This document shows, piece after piece, positions 53,605 to 64,000 of a stretch of 64,000 nt of DNA (positions within the stretch are counted from its first letter, which is position 1; each line of letters begins with the position of its first letter). The position numbers were made by a program, and so were the translations under genes. The notes under the pieces were generated by a model. It was not told the origin of the DNA. It searched no databases and saw nothing but the letters and a program-made list of their open reading frames with translations. Origin of the DNA: Coenobita brevimanus (taxonomy: Eukaryota; Arthropoda; Malacostraca; Decapoda; Coenobitidae); the NCBI GenBank assembly GCA_032717465.1, contig CM064655.1, positions 13,676,152-13,740,151 on the forward strand, in the 5' to 3' direction.

Positions 53605-54916
53605 ATCTCGGGGTGGAGCTGTCTGTCCAGGTCTGATCAGTGCCCCTCAGGAGTTGGCCTGTAGCCACTCCTGCCTTCTACAGGAGTGTGTCAGTAGCCT
53701 CTCTGAAGGTGTCTTCCCTCTTGGGACGGCCGGTAGCCGCCCGCCCCTTGCTAAGGAATCAGCCAGAAGCCGACCGGAGGGTAATAAGGAGACGGCCTGT
53801 AGTTGCTCCCACCTTTGTCAGAAGGTGTCCTTCCGGAGATGGCCTGTAGCCGCTCCAAACCCCCTCCTGAAGGAGTCGGCCTGTAGCCGCTCCCACCTTC
53901 GTTAGACGGCTGGTAGTTGCTCCGAAGGCGTTGCCCCTGAGTCGGCCTGTAGCCGCTCCACACCTCTCCTACAGGAGTCGGCCTGTAGCCGCTCCACACC
54001 TCTCCTACAGGAGTCGGCCTGTAGCCGCTCCACACCTCTCCTACAGGAGTCGGCCTGTAGCCGCTCCCACCTTTGTCAGACAGCTGGTAGCCGCTCCGAA
54101 GGCATTGCCCCTGAGTCGGCCTGTAGCTGCTCCTCATACCAGCTGAAGGAGACCGCCTGTAGTCGCTCCCACCTTCGTCAGATGGCCGGTAGCCACTCCG
54201 AAGGTGTTGCCCTCAAGTCGGCCTGTAGCCGCTCCCCACCCCTCCTGCAGGAGTCGGCCTGTAGCCGCTCCGAAGGTGTCCTGAGGTGCGCTGGTAATTA
54301 TTTCCCCTCTCAGGCCACAGCCAGTAGCCGGGCCTGGGTGCCTTATGGCCGCACCCCTGGGAAGCCACGGCCAGTAGCCGGGCCCCACAGCCATATGCAG
54401 TCGAGAGCAGCCCCGCCACCCCAGCGTGAGACGAGTATCCTGACTCCCGACGCAGTGGACATAGGAGAGTACTGGAGAGGCCCTATCACCTTTCCCAGCC
54501 TCTGCTCCCTACACCTGGCCCTGGAGAAGACCCACCTGACGGACCCTGGCGCAGAACGGTGCCACAGCCCCTCCCTGATGGCTCCGCCTGGCTCTGGGGG
54601 CCGCAGCCCTTGGGAAATCCAGGCCCTTCCCAGAACGTCCAGGCAGGACCTCTCTACGCCCCGCCGGCGGAGGACCTCTACCTCCGGCCGAGACCTGACG
54701 GAGAGGTTCAGGGAATTGTTTGGCCCCAGTCCTGAGGGCCATACTCCTGTTCTTAGCCCAGAAAGCACGGGCCCCTTCGCCACATGCAGCCCCGGACGAG
54801 AGAAGATGCCCCTTCGAGTCATCCCGTGCCCTCTCAGCATGACCTCTCCTGGCGGTCCCCCTCTCCCGGCAGAACTGTCGCCGGCATGCCATCCCGCCAC
54901 ACCTGCCATACAGTGA
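53605..54916 (+). pseudogene. LTR-encoded ORF, second copy in LTR F
   Basis: The array at 53,640-54,400 is split between frames. The C-terminal portion is open from 54,182 to 54,916 and has YWRGPITFPSL, THLTDPGAER, RSPWEIQALPRTSRQDL, LTERFRELFGPSPEGH (core 54,716-54,739) and MPLRVIPCPL. It arises from the internal U3 duplication and lacks the N-terminal RPYD segment. Confidence 0.5.
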
Positions 54917-55149
54917 CTTATGAGATAGTGATTGCGCCCTAAGTACAGTGTAACAGTGATGAGGTAATAGCGTACCTTCCTAGCACCAGGCCAAGTGTTT
55001 ACATCAAGTTGGAATAATGGTCCAATGTACGACAGGGCGGAATAGTGAATGACCCATGTAGAATCCAAGGATAGCGAATAAGACTCATGTGTGACACCCC
55101 TCATATTATAATCAGTGAAACACCCAAACTGTGGAGTTCATATTAGTAA

Positions 55150-55490
55150 TTTACCCAAATGTCCTTTGCTCTTAGAAAATGATAAATAGAACACGCTATC
55201 AATAGCCTCCACCTCATATTACCATAAATATAATTAGACCCCTGTGCCTTACACCTCCTCCTACTGAGCCTCGTCTCTAACTCCTTCACGCGCGCACAGA
55301 AACCTTGGGCCATATTATGATAATTAACCAAAAGCCCCATGCTCGCAGGAAATAATAAGTTGAACGCACTACCAATAACCTGTGCCTCATACTACCACAA
55401 ATACAATTAGACCCCAGTGCCTCACACCCTCCCCTAGTGAGTCTCATCGCTCACTCCTCCATGTGCACCGAGACCCTGGACTATACTAAT
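55150..55490. repeat. Tandem duplication of about 172 bp in LTR F
   Basis: Two imperfect copies run from AATTTACCCAAATGTCC (about 55,150) and AATTAACCAAAAGCCCC (about 55,323). Each contains CCATAAATATAATTAGACCC-like and CACACC-GAGTCTC blocks. Confidence 0.75.
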
Positions 55491-55769
55491 TCTGTACGCT
55501 ACGCCTTGAGTGTTATTTTAAGTGCATACCGCCATAGTGTCCTGTGAGATAATGATTATCTAGTTATAAGAGTTTGTAATTGACCAAATATTGTGTTGTG
55601 ATATCTGCTGTTGTCCTTTGTCTGACTGAGTAATACACGTGTAAAGGTTACTGCCTGGAGTTTTTGTGTCCTGCCTCTCTCTTATTTGTCCTAACCCCTG
55701 GTCTCAAAGGAGTACCCCGCTACACATTAGGTGTTCTAGGAACGAGAAGTTGAGCCTTAAACACCTAGC

Positions 55770-57541
55770 TAAAATACCTCCGCCGCCACCAGACCAACCA
55801 CCCTGTCACCCCCCATCCCACTGCCAACTCCCAGCCCCACCACCAACCCAGGAGGACACCACGGCAGGCCAAGGCAGGGTAAGACTGATCCGGAGTGAGA
55901 AGGGCGCCAGGGCGCCCCCACCTTGAGTCCCTCTTCCGTGGAACCAACCCAACAACGACCACGCAGGAAGAAGAGACGACCCTGTGAGCGGGGCAGCCTT
56001 CACCAGGTTCGGAGTGAGACTGCTCCAGAAACAGTCCCAAACAACACTGCGGATACGGCCATCGTACATACCGGGGAGGGAGCGGCCATCGTACGCCCCT
56101 CAGTTGTTTCCCCCTGTAACACCGCCACAACAGCCATCGTACGTGTGGGGGAAGGAGCAGCCATCGTACGCCCTTCAGTTACAGACCCATTTGGAGACAG
56201 CCTCAGTGGAGTAGCTATTGAGCTCACACCGACAAGCAAAGGAAGAAGCGGAACTGCGAACATGGCCATCATACGTGTCAGGGAGGGAGCGGCCATCGTA
56301 TGCCTCTCATCCACTTTCTCCTCCTCCTGCGGGAGTAACACCGCCACAATGGCCATTGTACGTGTGGGGGAAGGAGCGGCCACCGTACGCCCTTCAGTTA
56401 CTTCTCGTCGGGCAGGCAGAGCCGTGGTAACGGCCATCGTACATACCGGGGAGGGAGCGGCCATCGTACACCCCTCATCTGCCTCTTACTCCTTCGGGAG
56501 CAGCACCGCCACAATGGCCATCGTACATGTGGAGGAAGGAGTGGCCACCATACGCCCTTCAGCTGCTGCCCTTATAAGTTGCGGAACCGCCAACACAGCC
56601 ATCGTACATGTGGGGGAAGGAGCAGCCATCGTACGCCCTTCAGCTGCAGTTCCAAGGGTTCTCCTGGAGGGGAAGGTCCCTTGCACGGCAGGCCCACTAC
56701 CTCTCGGATGTGCGGGACGCCCTTCTCTCTCTCCCTCCAGGAGTGGTTCCCCGGAGGTGCTGCTGTTCCTAGAGTGGTAACGTGGTCCTGTCCCAGTCCT
56801 GCAGCCGACCCCTGGACGACCCCGACCCCCGACGGACTCCCCACGGAAGAGGTGCCGCAGTTCACTCCTGATGGCACCCCGCCCTACAGGCGACCAGAGC
56901 ATCCGGACCTCCAGGGCCAGTCATCAGGCCCCAGAGCAGAGCCGTCCGGGCCCCACTCCCCCACGGCCCTCCACCAGGAGTAAGAGGCGGCAGGCCTGGC
57001 TCCTGGAGTTATTTGGTCCCAACCCCGAGGGCCACCTATCAGGTCGAGGCCCCCAGACCGGAGGGCCTCCCTGCACCCCACCGACGAGGCCCCAACACGA
57101 GGGCCACATATCAGGTCGAGGCCCCCAGACGGAAGGGCCTCCCTGCACCCCCCTGACGAAACAGGCCTGGGCGACGACACCCCTGCGGGTAGTCCACTGC
57201 CTCCTGCAGGAGAGTTCCCCAAGAGGGCCCCCTCCCACGCCCGGGTGCCACCTCTGTTAGCCCAGGGACCCGGGCTTTAGTGGCAACTTCAATGCATCTC
57301 GCCTGTCATGCATAAATGTAAGCCCCAGAGACAGTGATAAAAGTGACAGTGAAACAGTGAGGGAAATAATATAAAGTAACGCACTATCTCAGTGAACACC
57401 GAGGCAGCAAACAAGGGTCAGTGAACATATATAGTAAAGTGACTGGATGTAAAGAAACTCCAACAGTGGCAAAAGAAGGAGAAAACCAGTATAACAGTGT
57501 CGCCGCGGCTAAGTGACAGTTCCTGGTGATGTGCGGCGTGC
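55770..57541 (+). repeat. LTR E, inserted in LTR F and cut by element C
   Basis: Starts TAAAATACCTCCGCC at 55,770 directly after CTAGC of F, the probable TSD. The class-1 GTAC array lies at 56,040-56,660. The R region is lost at 57,541, where element C begins; the rest should lie beyond the window. Confidence 0.75.
55785..57260 (+). pseudogene. LTR-encoded ORF in LTR E
   Basis: It starts with PAPPPTQEDTTAGQGRV (55,820-55,880). The frame 55,923-56,780 gives A-I-V-R-V-G-E-G-A-A-T-V-R-P-S repeats, RVLLEGKVPCTAGPLPLGC and GRPSLSPSRSGSPEVL. A stop after LEW (56,778-56,780) and a frame change follow. Then 56,871-57,260 carries MAPRPTGDQS, WLLELFGPNPEGH (core 57,009-57,032), two copies of a SGRGPQT-GPPC motif and TPLRVVHCLLQ. 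Relative of the ORFs in A, C and D. Confidence 0.5.
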
Positions 57542-59488
57542 TGTAACAAGTGTATGCAAATATAAGCCAAACTAGAACACACTACAAGAGGAACAGGGCA
57601 TAAAAACTCAGCAGACCAACCTTATACATATATTGCCTCAATTCATAGCCTTAACAATACACAGAAAGTATATACTGTACACTATTATATAGACACAGTC
57701 TGGCTTTGGTTATACAGGTACACAATAATATAGGTACGTAGGGAGGGACACTGTCAGGCCTCAACAGACACAATAATATATGGCCCAATAGATATGAACA
57801 CTGCCAGGCCTAGTTATACACAGTACTATACTCGATATTACAGTAACATATGGCCAGGTGGATACAGACACTGTCAGGCTTTGGTTCTCATAAATATTAT
57901 TATGGCCTGCTGGATATGGACACTGATGGGCCTGAATATGCACAAGAGTATATGGCCAGATAGATATAACACTGTTACGCCCAAGTATGTATGACATTAT
58001 ACGGACCGATGGATATGGATACTGTCAGGGCTAGATGTACACAACAGTGGGTGGCCAGATAGATATAGACACTGTAAAGCCTGGGAGCATGCGATATTAT
58101 ATGGCCAGGTCACTAGGGGCATTGTCAGGTTTCACCATACATGTACACTAGACACAGGGGAAACGCACTGTCCGATTTTCCTGGACTGTTGGGCCTGGGA
58201 AGGTTACAGGTGGCGCCCGGGCGTGGGAGGCAGGTCGTTGGGCGTGTCCTCCCTCAGGAGACAAGGAACTACTGCCAGGGGCGAGGTTGTCTGGCTGGGG
58301 CTGCGGCTCAGCATACAGGGAGGTCCTTTCCTGGTGGGGCCTTGATCTGTGGTTTCGCCTCAGGTCAGCTTACAGGGAGGCCCTTTCCTGGTGAGGCCTT
58401 GACCTGCAGTGTGGCCCTAGGGACTGGGACCAAACAGGGCCAATAGGCGTGCCTGTCTGATATGGCGCCTGGCGGAGGGTCGTCTGGAACTGGGGCTTAG
58501 GAGGTCACGCCTTGGGGTCCTGGGGGTGTCCCTGGAGGACTAAGGGCTGCAGTCACCACTCAGTCGGACCGCCGTCAGGAGCTGCCGGCGGCGTCCCTTC
58601 TCCGTGACGTCCGTCAGCATCAGGCGTCGTCCAGGGGCGGCCTGTAGGGTGTGGATCCCCAGGTCCGGAAGAGGCCCTAGCCACAGCTCCTCAAGCTGCA
58701 ACTCCTCTGAAGGACTGCACCTGTGAGGAGAGAGACGTTCCACTCGGCCTCCGGATTGGTAGTGGGCTGAGACAGGGACTTTCTCAGAAGGGGTAGTCTC
58801 AAGGGCTGTGGATGAAGGGCGTACGGTGGTTGTCCCTTCCCCAGTGTGTACAATGGCCATCACCATGGCTCCATGGATCCTAGAACGACAGCTGAAGGCC
58901 GTACAGTGGCCATCCCTTCCCCGGTGCGTACAGTGGCTGTCACCATGGTGCCGTTCCCTAAGGAGGAGGCAGACGAAGGGCGTACAGTGGCCGTCACTGT
59001 GGTTCTGCCTCTGCCTGGTTTACCAGCTGAAGGGCACACAGTGACTGTCACTGTAGGGCTGGTTCCAGGGGTGGTTGCAACTGAAGGGCATACAGTCGCC
59101 ATCCATTCCCCGGTGTGTACAGTGGCCGTCGCCGTTGGCTGCAGGGGTCAACAGCTGATGGGCATACAGTGGCCGTCCCTCCCCCAGTGCATACAGTGGC
59201 CGTCACCGAGGTGCTCCTTGGGACTGTCTGTGGACAAGTCCCACCCCAATCCTGGCAAGGGCTGGCCTGGCTGTGATGTAGTTGACCAGGACTGCTCTCA
59301 TGCTGGTGGCTGTATTCTGTGGAATTGGAGCATAGGTCTGTGGGCCACCTAGGCCCATCTCGCTCGGGCGCTCTCCTTATATGCCCCTCCGTGGTGTCTT
59401 CCTGGGGTGGGTGTGAGGCCGTGGGTCCTACCTGGGGTGGGTGTCGTGACACCCATCCCTGGATGTCTTGGGGGGGGCGGGCATTTCA
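57542..59488 (-). repeat. 3' LTR of element C
   Basis: Minus sense from TGAAATGCCCG (59,488) to TTACA (57,542). The region 57,640-58,140 is AT-rich with five imperfect repeats of an ACACTGTCAGGC/ATGGCC-type block. The U3 array with GTACAGTGGCC lies at 58,800-59,210. Confidence 0.8.
58300..59452 (-). pseudogene. LTR-encoded ORF in LTR C
   Basis: The minus strand opens with HPPQEDTTEGHIRR (about 59,370-59,410). V-C-T-G-x-G-T-A-T-V-C-P-S repeats follow in several frames. The 58,866-58,540 frame has EGTTTVRPSS, SEKVPVSAH, LTDVTEKGRRRQLL and a GDCSP end. The core follows as ARLLALFGPSP with a TAG in place of Glu (58,414-58,437). The same order as in A, D and E. Confidence 0.5.
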
Positions 59489-60579
59489 CCACCGTCGGCG
59501 GGGAAAAAGTCATGTCCCTGTGGCTGGAGGTGGTAGGTGTCCAAGGTGGATGTCTGGTGTGTGGGTGTGAGGTGGCAGAGGAAAGTGGTCCAGTGGTGAG
59601 TGAGCTGGTTGGGCTCTTGGTGGGGGACATAGGTGATGTGAAGGGTGGAAGTGTGTGGTGTCTGAAGGAGGAGGCGGAGAAGTTGGGGTGTCCCTCGGAT
59701 TCTGTAGGAGCACCCTTGTGCAGGGTACCAGGCGGCACGTCATATTGTCATCTCCGGTGGTGGTGAGTGGTCAAACCTCCCCAGCTGAATGCTGGTGAGG
59801 GGCGAGGCAGCCAGGGTTTTATTGGAGCTCCTGTGGTAGGTGTGAATCCTCTCCCTGGGGGATTGGGTGGGTGGAAATTTCCACTGCACCTGGTGTAGTC
59901 TCAGTGTGATGGGGGCTGTGCTGGGGGTGTTGGGGCTTGTTGGGGGTGGTTGTGGTGATGCTGGGGGCATAGGGGAGGGCATGGTGGTATATCTGGCTGG
60001 TGGGTAGGAGAGGTGCCCAAATCTGCTCGTGGTGGTAAGAACTGGTGTTGGTGGTGAAGTGGTGTGTCCACGTGGTAGGTTTGTGTGTGGCTGAACGTCT
60101 TGAGGGGGGAGTACGTGGGGTGGTTGTGGCTGTGGTGCTGGGGTGTAGGGTGTGTATATGGGTGGGGTGTGTGAGGGTAGGGGTTGGTGTGGTTGTTGCA
60201 CAGGGTGCGTTGGCTGTATATGGGTGGCAGGTCGGTTGTGTGGGTGGTGGTGAGTGGGTGGTGGTGGTGGTGACGGTGGGCGGCTGGCTGGAGCGTGGTC
60301 GGGAGATGAAGCAACAGGTGAGGTTGCCCGTGAAGCATCAGGGTCTCGTGAGAATGGTGTGGTGCTGGGGAAAAGTGGGGTAGGAGGGGTGGGTAATGGT
60401 GAGGAGGGGGAGGAGGAGGGTGTGAAGGAGTAGGTGTATGAGTAAGGCGCGTTCCAGGAAGGTAGGAGGTGGCAAAGCGGTGTGGTGTGAGGTGTAATAG
60501 GTGCGGCCTGGGTAAGTGTTTCCGTGTGGTGCATGGAATGGTCGTACTTGGCGGTTTCGATACTTGCGTGTGGTGCCAT
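59489..60579 (-). pseudogene. Proline-rich tail and conserved segment, C
   Basis: A 279-codon Pro/His/Thr-rich frame (60,579-59,740) includes TTSRFGHLSYPPARYTT and LRLHQVQWKFPP as in A. A single TGA (59,740-59,742) ends it, but the same phase continues as RAAWYPAQGCSYRIRG, QLLRLL, QEPNQLT-HWTTFL and DTYHLQPQGHDFF, then crosses the polypurine tract as PADGGEMPA into the LTR. This is the same phase relation as in B. The conserved segment (about 65 residues) is shared by A, B and C and matches no family I know. Confidence 0.6.
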
Positions 60580-60599
60580 GGTGTTGTATAGTCACTTGA

Positions 60600-61491
60600 T
60601 ACAGGTTGGGGATGTTAACGATGATGTAGGGCCCCCTCGAATCGTGGTGAGATTTTATTCGGGGTTGGGAGCCGTGCCACCACTACTGAATCTCCGGTTT
60701 TGTAGGGGTTGGATGGATTGACGTCTGGCTGGAGATCTTGTTTTTGTAAGTGGTGTAATCTCTTTTGAGGTGATGAAGGGAGTTGAAGATGGGGTATGGG
60801 GAGAGTGGTTGGACGTGGTGTCGGAGGGGTAGGAGGAGGGGGGTTTCTCTGAACACTCGTTCGTGAGGGGTGATGCCATCGTCTCTCGGGCAGGTGTTCA
60901 GGACCCACTGTATTATTTTAACATGTGCAGGCCAATCCTTGTTGCTCGTTTCTTGTACTTGAGCCCACACTTGGTTGAGGAGGGTGCAATGGCTCCTTTC
61001 ACATACTCCGTTCCCTTGGGGCCAGTAGGGAGAGGAGTGGGAGATCTGGTAACCGAGCAAGGTGGCCAGTTCTTTCCAGATCTTTCCGGTAAATTTGGGG
61101 GTGTTGTCAGAGTGCAGGGCTTGAGGAATTCCAAAGTAAGGAAAAACATGGCGGACAAGTGCATCAGCCACGGCCACAGCATGGTGCTCCTTGGCGGGGC
61201 AGGCGATGAGGAACTTGGCGTACACGTCCACGAATGTTATAAGGTACTTGTACCCAGCTTTGGGAGGGTAGGGGGGCTGACTACATCTAGGGATAGTAGT
61301 TGCCAAGGGTTGTGGGCAGTAATTTTTCCCAACGAGCCAGATGTGCAGCTGATGACTTTACCCAGGGAGCAGGCTTGGATGACTTGCTTGGCTAAACTGG
61401 AGGGCCTGGGGGTCCAGTAGGTGTCACTGAACATTTGTAAGAGCTTTTTTGTGCCGAGGTGGATGCCGTTATTTAAGTGTAGGTGGGTCAT
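60600..61491 (-). pseudogene. Integrase of element C
   Basis: The 61,491-61,237 frame holds the zinc-domain remnant (HLHLNN-IHLG ... QACSLG, one Cys missing) and QLLSLDVVSPP (first Asp). The 61,306-60,683 frame holds YKYLITFVDVYAKFLIACPAK, ALHSDNTPKFTGK (second Asp), GNGVCERSHCTLLNQ (Glu) and ERVFRETPLLLP. A frameshift separates the two parts near 61,260, and the frame ends before the GPY/F-like region. Confidence 0.85.
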
Positions 61492-61520
61492 GGCATCGAG
61501 GGCGGTGTTGGGGTCAAGGA

Positions 61521-63100
61521 CTATGTGTCGACTTGGGTAAACAGATGATCACCGTGCCCATGGAGTTTGGAGAACACCTGGGGTGGTATCCAGGGAGGGC
61601 GTTCCTTGTCCTGCCATTGTTGTATAAGGTTGGGGGTGGTGTTGGTGGAATTGATGGGCAGGCAGGATAAGGCGTCGGCATTTATGTGTAGTTTACCTGG
61701 CCAATAGGCAATTTCAAAGTCAAACTCCTCTAGTGCCTCTCTCCATCTGATGAGTTGGGCATTGGTGGTGTTGGATTGCCGTAGCTGCTGGAGGGACTGG
61801 TGGTCTGTGACTGTTGTGATGTGGGTGCCGGAGAGGTATGCCAGATCGAGGGCCCATATACTGCCTAGGGATTCATGCTTGGTGGCAGCGTAGTTCTTCT
61901 TGGCTTGGTTGAAGGTGCGGCTGGCACAGATGACTATGTGTTCTTGTCCCTCATGTACCTTGGCCAGGATGGTGCCAATTGCCACTAAAGACACGTCCGT
62001 GTATAGGTAGAAAGGTAGGATGTAGTCAGGGAAGGCGACAACTGGGATGGTGATGAGTTTTGACTTGAGGGTGTGAAAGGCAGTAATGCGGTCCTCATGG
62101 CAGTCCAAGTGGATGGTTCACCCTTTTCAATTAGATGGTGCAGGGGTTTTGCGATGTCGCCAAAACCCTTGACGAAGCTCCAGTAATAGGAGGTGAGCCC
62201 CAGGAAGGCGCGCATGTCATAGACATCTTTAGGTAGAGGGAGGTCTGTGATGGCTCGCAGTTTGTCACGGTCAGGGGAGATGCCTTCTGCCGAGATTATG
62301 TGGCCCAGAAAGGAGACAGAGCATTCAGCCAGGATGCATTTAAAAGGCTTAAGCTACAGCCTGGCCTGGCAGATGTGCAAGAAGACCTGCTCAAAGTGTT
62401 GGAGGTGGTTGGCCCATGTCCTGCTGAAAACAGTTATGTCATCCAGGTACGCCAGGCAAATTTCCCAGGTGAGACTCCATCAGTTGGGAGAACGTGGCAG
62501 GGGCATTGCAGAGTCTGAATGGAAGGACACTGAATTCGTAATGTTTGCCATTACTGGTGGAGAATGCTGTCTTTTCTCGATCCTCGGGGTGGACAGGGAC
62601 TAGACAATACCCCGACTGTAGATCTAGGGTGGAGAACCATGACGACCCATATAGAGAGTCGAGGGAGTCAACTGTCCTAAGTAACTAGGTGGCGTCCTTC
62701 ATGGTCACATCGTTAAGCCTTCTATAATCGACGCGGAAGCGCATGGTGCCATCCTTCTTTTTGACGAGGGCAACAGGTGAGGATCAGAGGCTGGTGGAGG
62801 GGGAGATAATGCTGGCATTGAGCATGTCCTGGACCTGCCAGTCTTCTGCCCGTTATTTAGGTTTTTTTCTCCATGAAAGTTGGAGAATTGGCGGCCCTGT
62901 GGTGTGGATTTCATGATGGAGGTAGATGGTGTGGCCGATGTCCACTGGTCAGGATGAAAATAGGTCTTGGAAGTCCAGAAGTTGTCAGAGGCTGTTTGCT
63001 TGATGAGGTGAGAGGTGGTCAGGTAGAGAGGGTAGGGTGGCAGGGGACAGGGGGGGATTTTCACAAACCTCGGCTTCCTCCATTTCTCCAACCACTAACC
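61521..63100 (-). pseudogene. Reverse transcriptase-RNase H of element C
   Basis: RNase H is open at 62,108-61,521 (LYTDVSLVAIGTILAK, ASRTFNQAKKNYAATKHESLG, VTDHQSLQQL, HINADALSCLP). RT lies upstream in several frames: YLDD is intact at about 62,436-62,447, FLGLTSYYWSFVKGFG at about 62,150-62,215 and PPASDPHLLPSSKRRMAPC-type remnants of the [12 protein letters not shown] box near 62,740-62,790. Many frameshifts and stops. Confidence 0.8.
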
Positions 63101-63269
63101 CTCTGGGGAGGGTGAGGGGGGGGGTGGAAAGATTGGTAAAGCATACTGCTTCGAGGCTGGGGGGAAGGAAGGTCGGTGACATCCAGCAGGAGGAGAAGGC
63201 CTGGGTGGTAGATCAGGGGAGAACAGGACGGAGGTACCTGTGTCTGTTCAGCCATAGCCAGGCCTCGTG

Positions 63270-63760
63270 TTAGGGGGGAATGGTCAGGGCGGATGCGATG
63301 GTTTCAGGGAAGGTGGGGGGGGGGAAAAGGATGGGGGGGGCAAGGGGGGTTTGGGTAGGGTGGCAGGGGTAGGGGGTATGCACGTGCAAAGTGGCTGGGC
63401 AGGGGGGGGCTGGAGATTTTTTAAATTGGAGGCACCGCTCGTGGCAGTCTATGTTTATGTGTAGTTTCTGAAGGGGGTCCAGCCCCAGGTAGCCATCATA
63501 GGCATAGCAGGCTGAATCAAACATGATGAATTTGTGTTCGGAGGAATCTTGTTGGTGGGTGTCAGCTCATAGGGCCTGGGTCTCCCTATGTATTGGTGGG
63601 GGGCCATCCCCTGCATCAACAAGGTGGGCTGAGGTAGGGAGGAGTGGGCCGAAGTCAGAGGTGTGGCGGGAGTAGAAGTGTGTGTAAAGGCACGGTCTGG
63701 CCGCTCTCATGTCGACCAGCATCCTCACCTTTTTCCCGTTCAGCCTCATCTTGTAGACTG
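63270..63760 (-). pseudogene. Aspartic protease of element C
   Basis: KKVRMLVDMRAARPCLY (about 63,675-63,730) aligns with KARVLVDTGAARSYLY of A, but the catalytic D-T-G reads D-M-R, so the protease is dead. DAGDGPPPIHRETQAL and, in another frame, YDGYLGLDPLQKL follow. Confidence 0.85.
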
Positions 63761-63849
63761 GGGGGCAGTATTTCTATGAGATGGCCCCTGCCACTGTGGG
63801 CAGGTGTGAGGGCGGACCTAAAAATTCATCTGCTGTGTTGTGCCCTCCT

Positions 63850-64000
63850 CTTCTGGCTCTATTTCCCCAAGACTGGCATAGTCGGCGGGTGAAGCCTTGC
63901 CCTAGGTGCCTTCATCATCTAATGACGATACCTTGCGGCGCCCCTGGGTGGACGTCCTGCCCCAAGCGGCCTTCAGTTGTTCACAGACGTCGTGGAGGGG
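63850..64000 (-). pseudogene. C-terminal Gag region of element C, partial
   Basis: The minus strand encodes PLHDVCEQLKAAWGRTST, then RKVSSLDDEGT, collinear with CPLHDIRDQLKAA ... KVSSLE of B. The frame runs out of the window toward the Gag start. Confidence 0.75.

Larger units (their letters stand above)
52042..55769 (+). repeat. LTR F with internally duplicated U3
   Basis: Plus sense, starting TAAATACAGCATAGTGCC and reaching CACCTAGC at 55,769, where LTR E interrupts it. It is 3.7 kb because the U3 array plus the conserved C-terminal segment occurs twice in tandem (about 52,270-53,590 and 53,600-54,960). R-U5-like sequence with a second tandem duplication follows (55,150-55,490). The last bases (ATTACA or similar) must lie beyond LTR E and element C, outside the window. 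Confidence 0.75.
57542..64000 (-). mobile_element. Ty3/gypsy element C, partial
   Basis: A minus-strand element whose 3' LTR and internal region fill the rest of the window. The upstream part (Gag start, PBS and 5' LTR) is outside. The 5 bases before the LTR end (CGTGC, 57,537-57,541) should reappear beyond the window if they are the TSD. The internal order matches A and B. It is the most decayed of the three. Confidence 0.88.

Noticed and set aside
57640..58140. Independent tandem-repeat locus
   Set aside because: The imperfect ACACTGTCAGGC/ATGGCC blocks lie within LTR C between its terminus and its coding part, so they are LTR sequence.

Overview
This window looks like repeat-dense intergenic DNA from an arthropod nuclear genome. 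A decapod crustacean is my best guess: short TTAGG-type motifs are scattered through it, and the set of LINE, pogo/Tigger, Tc1, piggyBac-like and Ty3/gypsy elements fits. I recognise no host gene, rRNA, tRNA or CRISPR array. Almost every long open frame belongs to a transposable element or is the shadow of one.

Layout. 1-9,500: LINE fragments, then two copies of one endonuclease/RT LINE placed head to head (a truncated minus-strand copy at 3,125-5,521 and an almost intact plus-strand copy with a 1,022-residue ORF at 6,176-9,244), plus an inverted scrap. 9,885-13,400: a tandem repeat, a decayed Jerky/Tigger transposase and a non-autonomous Tigger-like element. 14,711-18,419: a pogo-like transposon carrying a TTAA-flanked piggyBac-like element and a Tc1-like transposase. 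18,420-20,492: AT-rich sequence without genes. 20,498-64,000: a tower of long-LTR Ty3/gypsy retrotransposons. I resolved most insertions by target-site duplications (TSDs) read at both ends. Solo LTR D (20,498-47,313, GCATG) contains element B (21,072-42,445, CATAC), whose 3' LTR contains element A (21,215-31,195, ATTAC) and a 1.6-kb TIR element (31,330-32,927). D also holds a 417-bp TIR element and a LINE. Solo LTR H (47,569-51,765, ATATT) contains solo LTR G (49,697-51,753, CCTAG). LTR F (52,042-) contains LTR E (55,770-), which is cut by element C (57,542 to beyond the window).

The main candidate for something new is inside these LTRs. They are about 2 kb long, and their U3 carries a sense open frame of roughly 430-450 codons: a short N-terminal segment, a minisatellite whose 33- and 36-bp units keep the frame, and a conserved C-terminal domain with an L-F-G-P-S-P-E-G-H core. 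The core occurs in all eleven U3 copies here, with mostly synonymous codon changes between copies. The frame is unbroken end to end in G and in the first half of F. In elements B and C the reading frame downstream of integrase (proline-rich tail, then a conserved segment ending Y-H-L-Q-P-x-G-H/C-D-F-F) crosses the polypurine tract into U3 in the same phase. I therefore infer that these elements extend a Pol-tail or third ORF into the 3' LTR, comparable in layout, not in homology, to retroviral genes that overlap U3. Independent insertions also cluster in a conserved inverted repeat at the LTR 3' terminus.

All element ORFs except the LINE ORF at 6,176-9,244 and the LTR ORFs of G and F carry visible stops or frameshifts, so most of the window is decayed.
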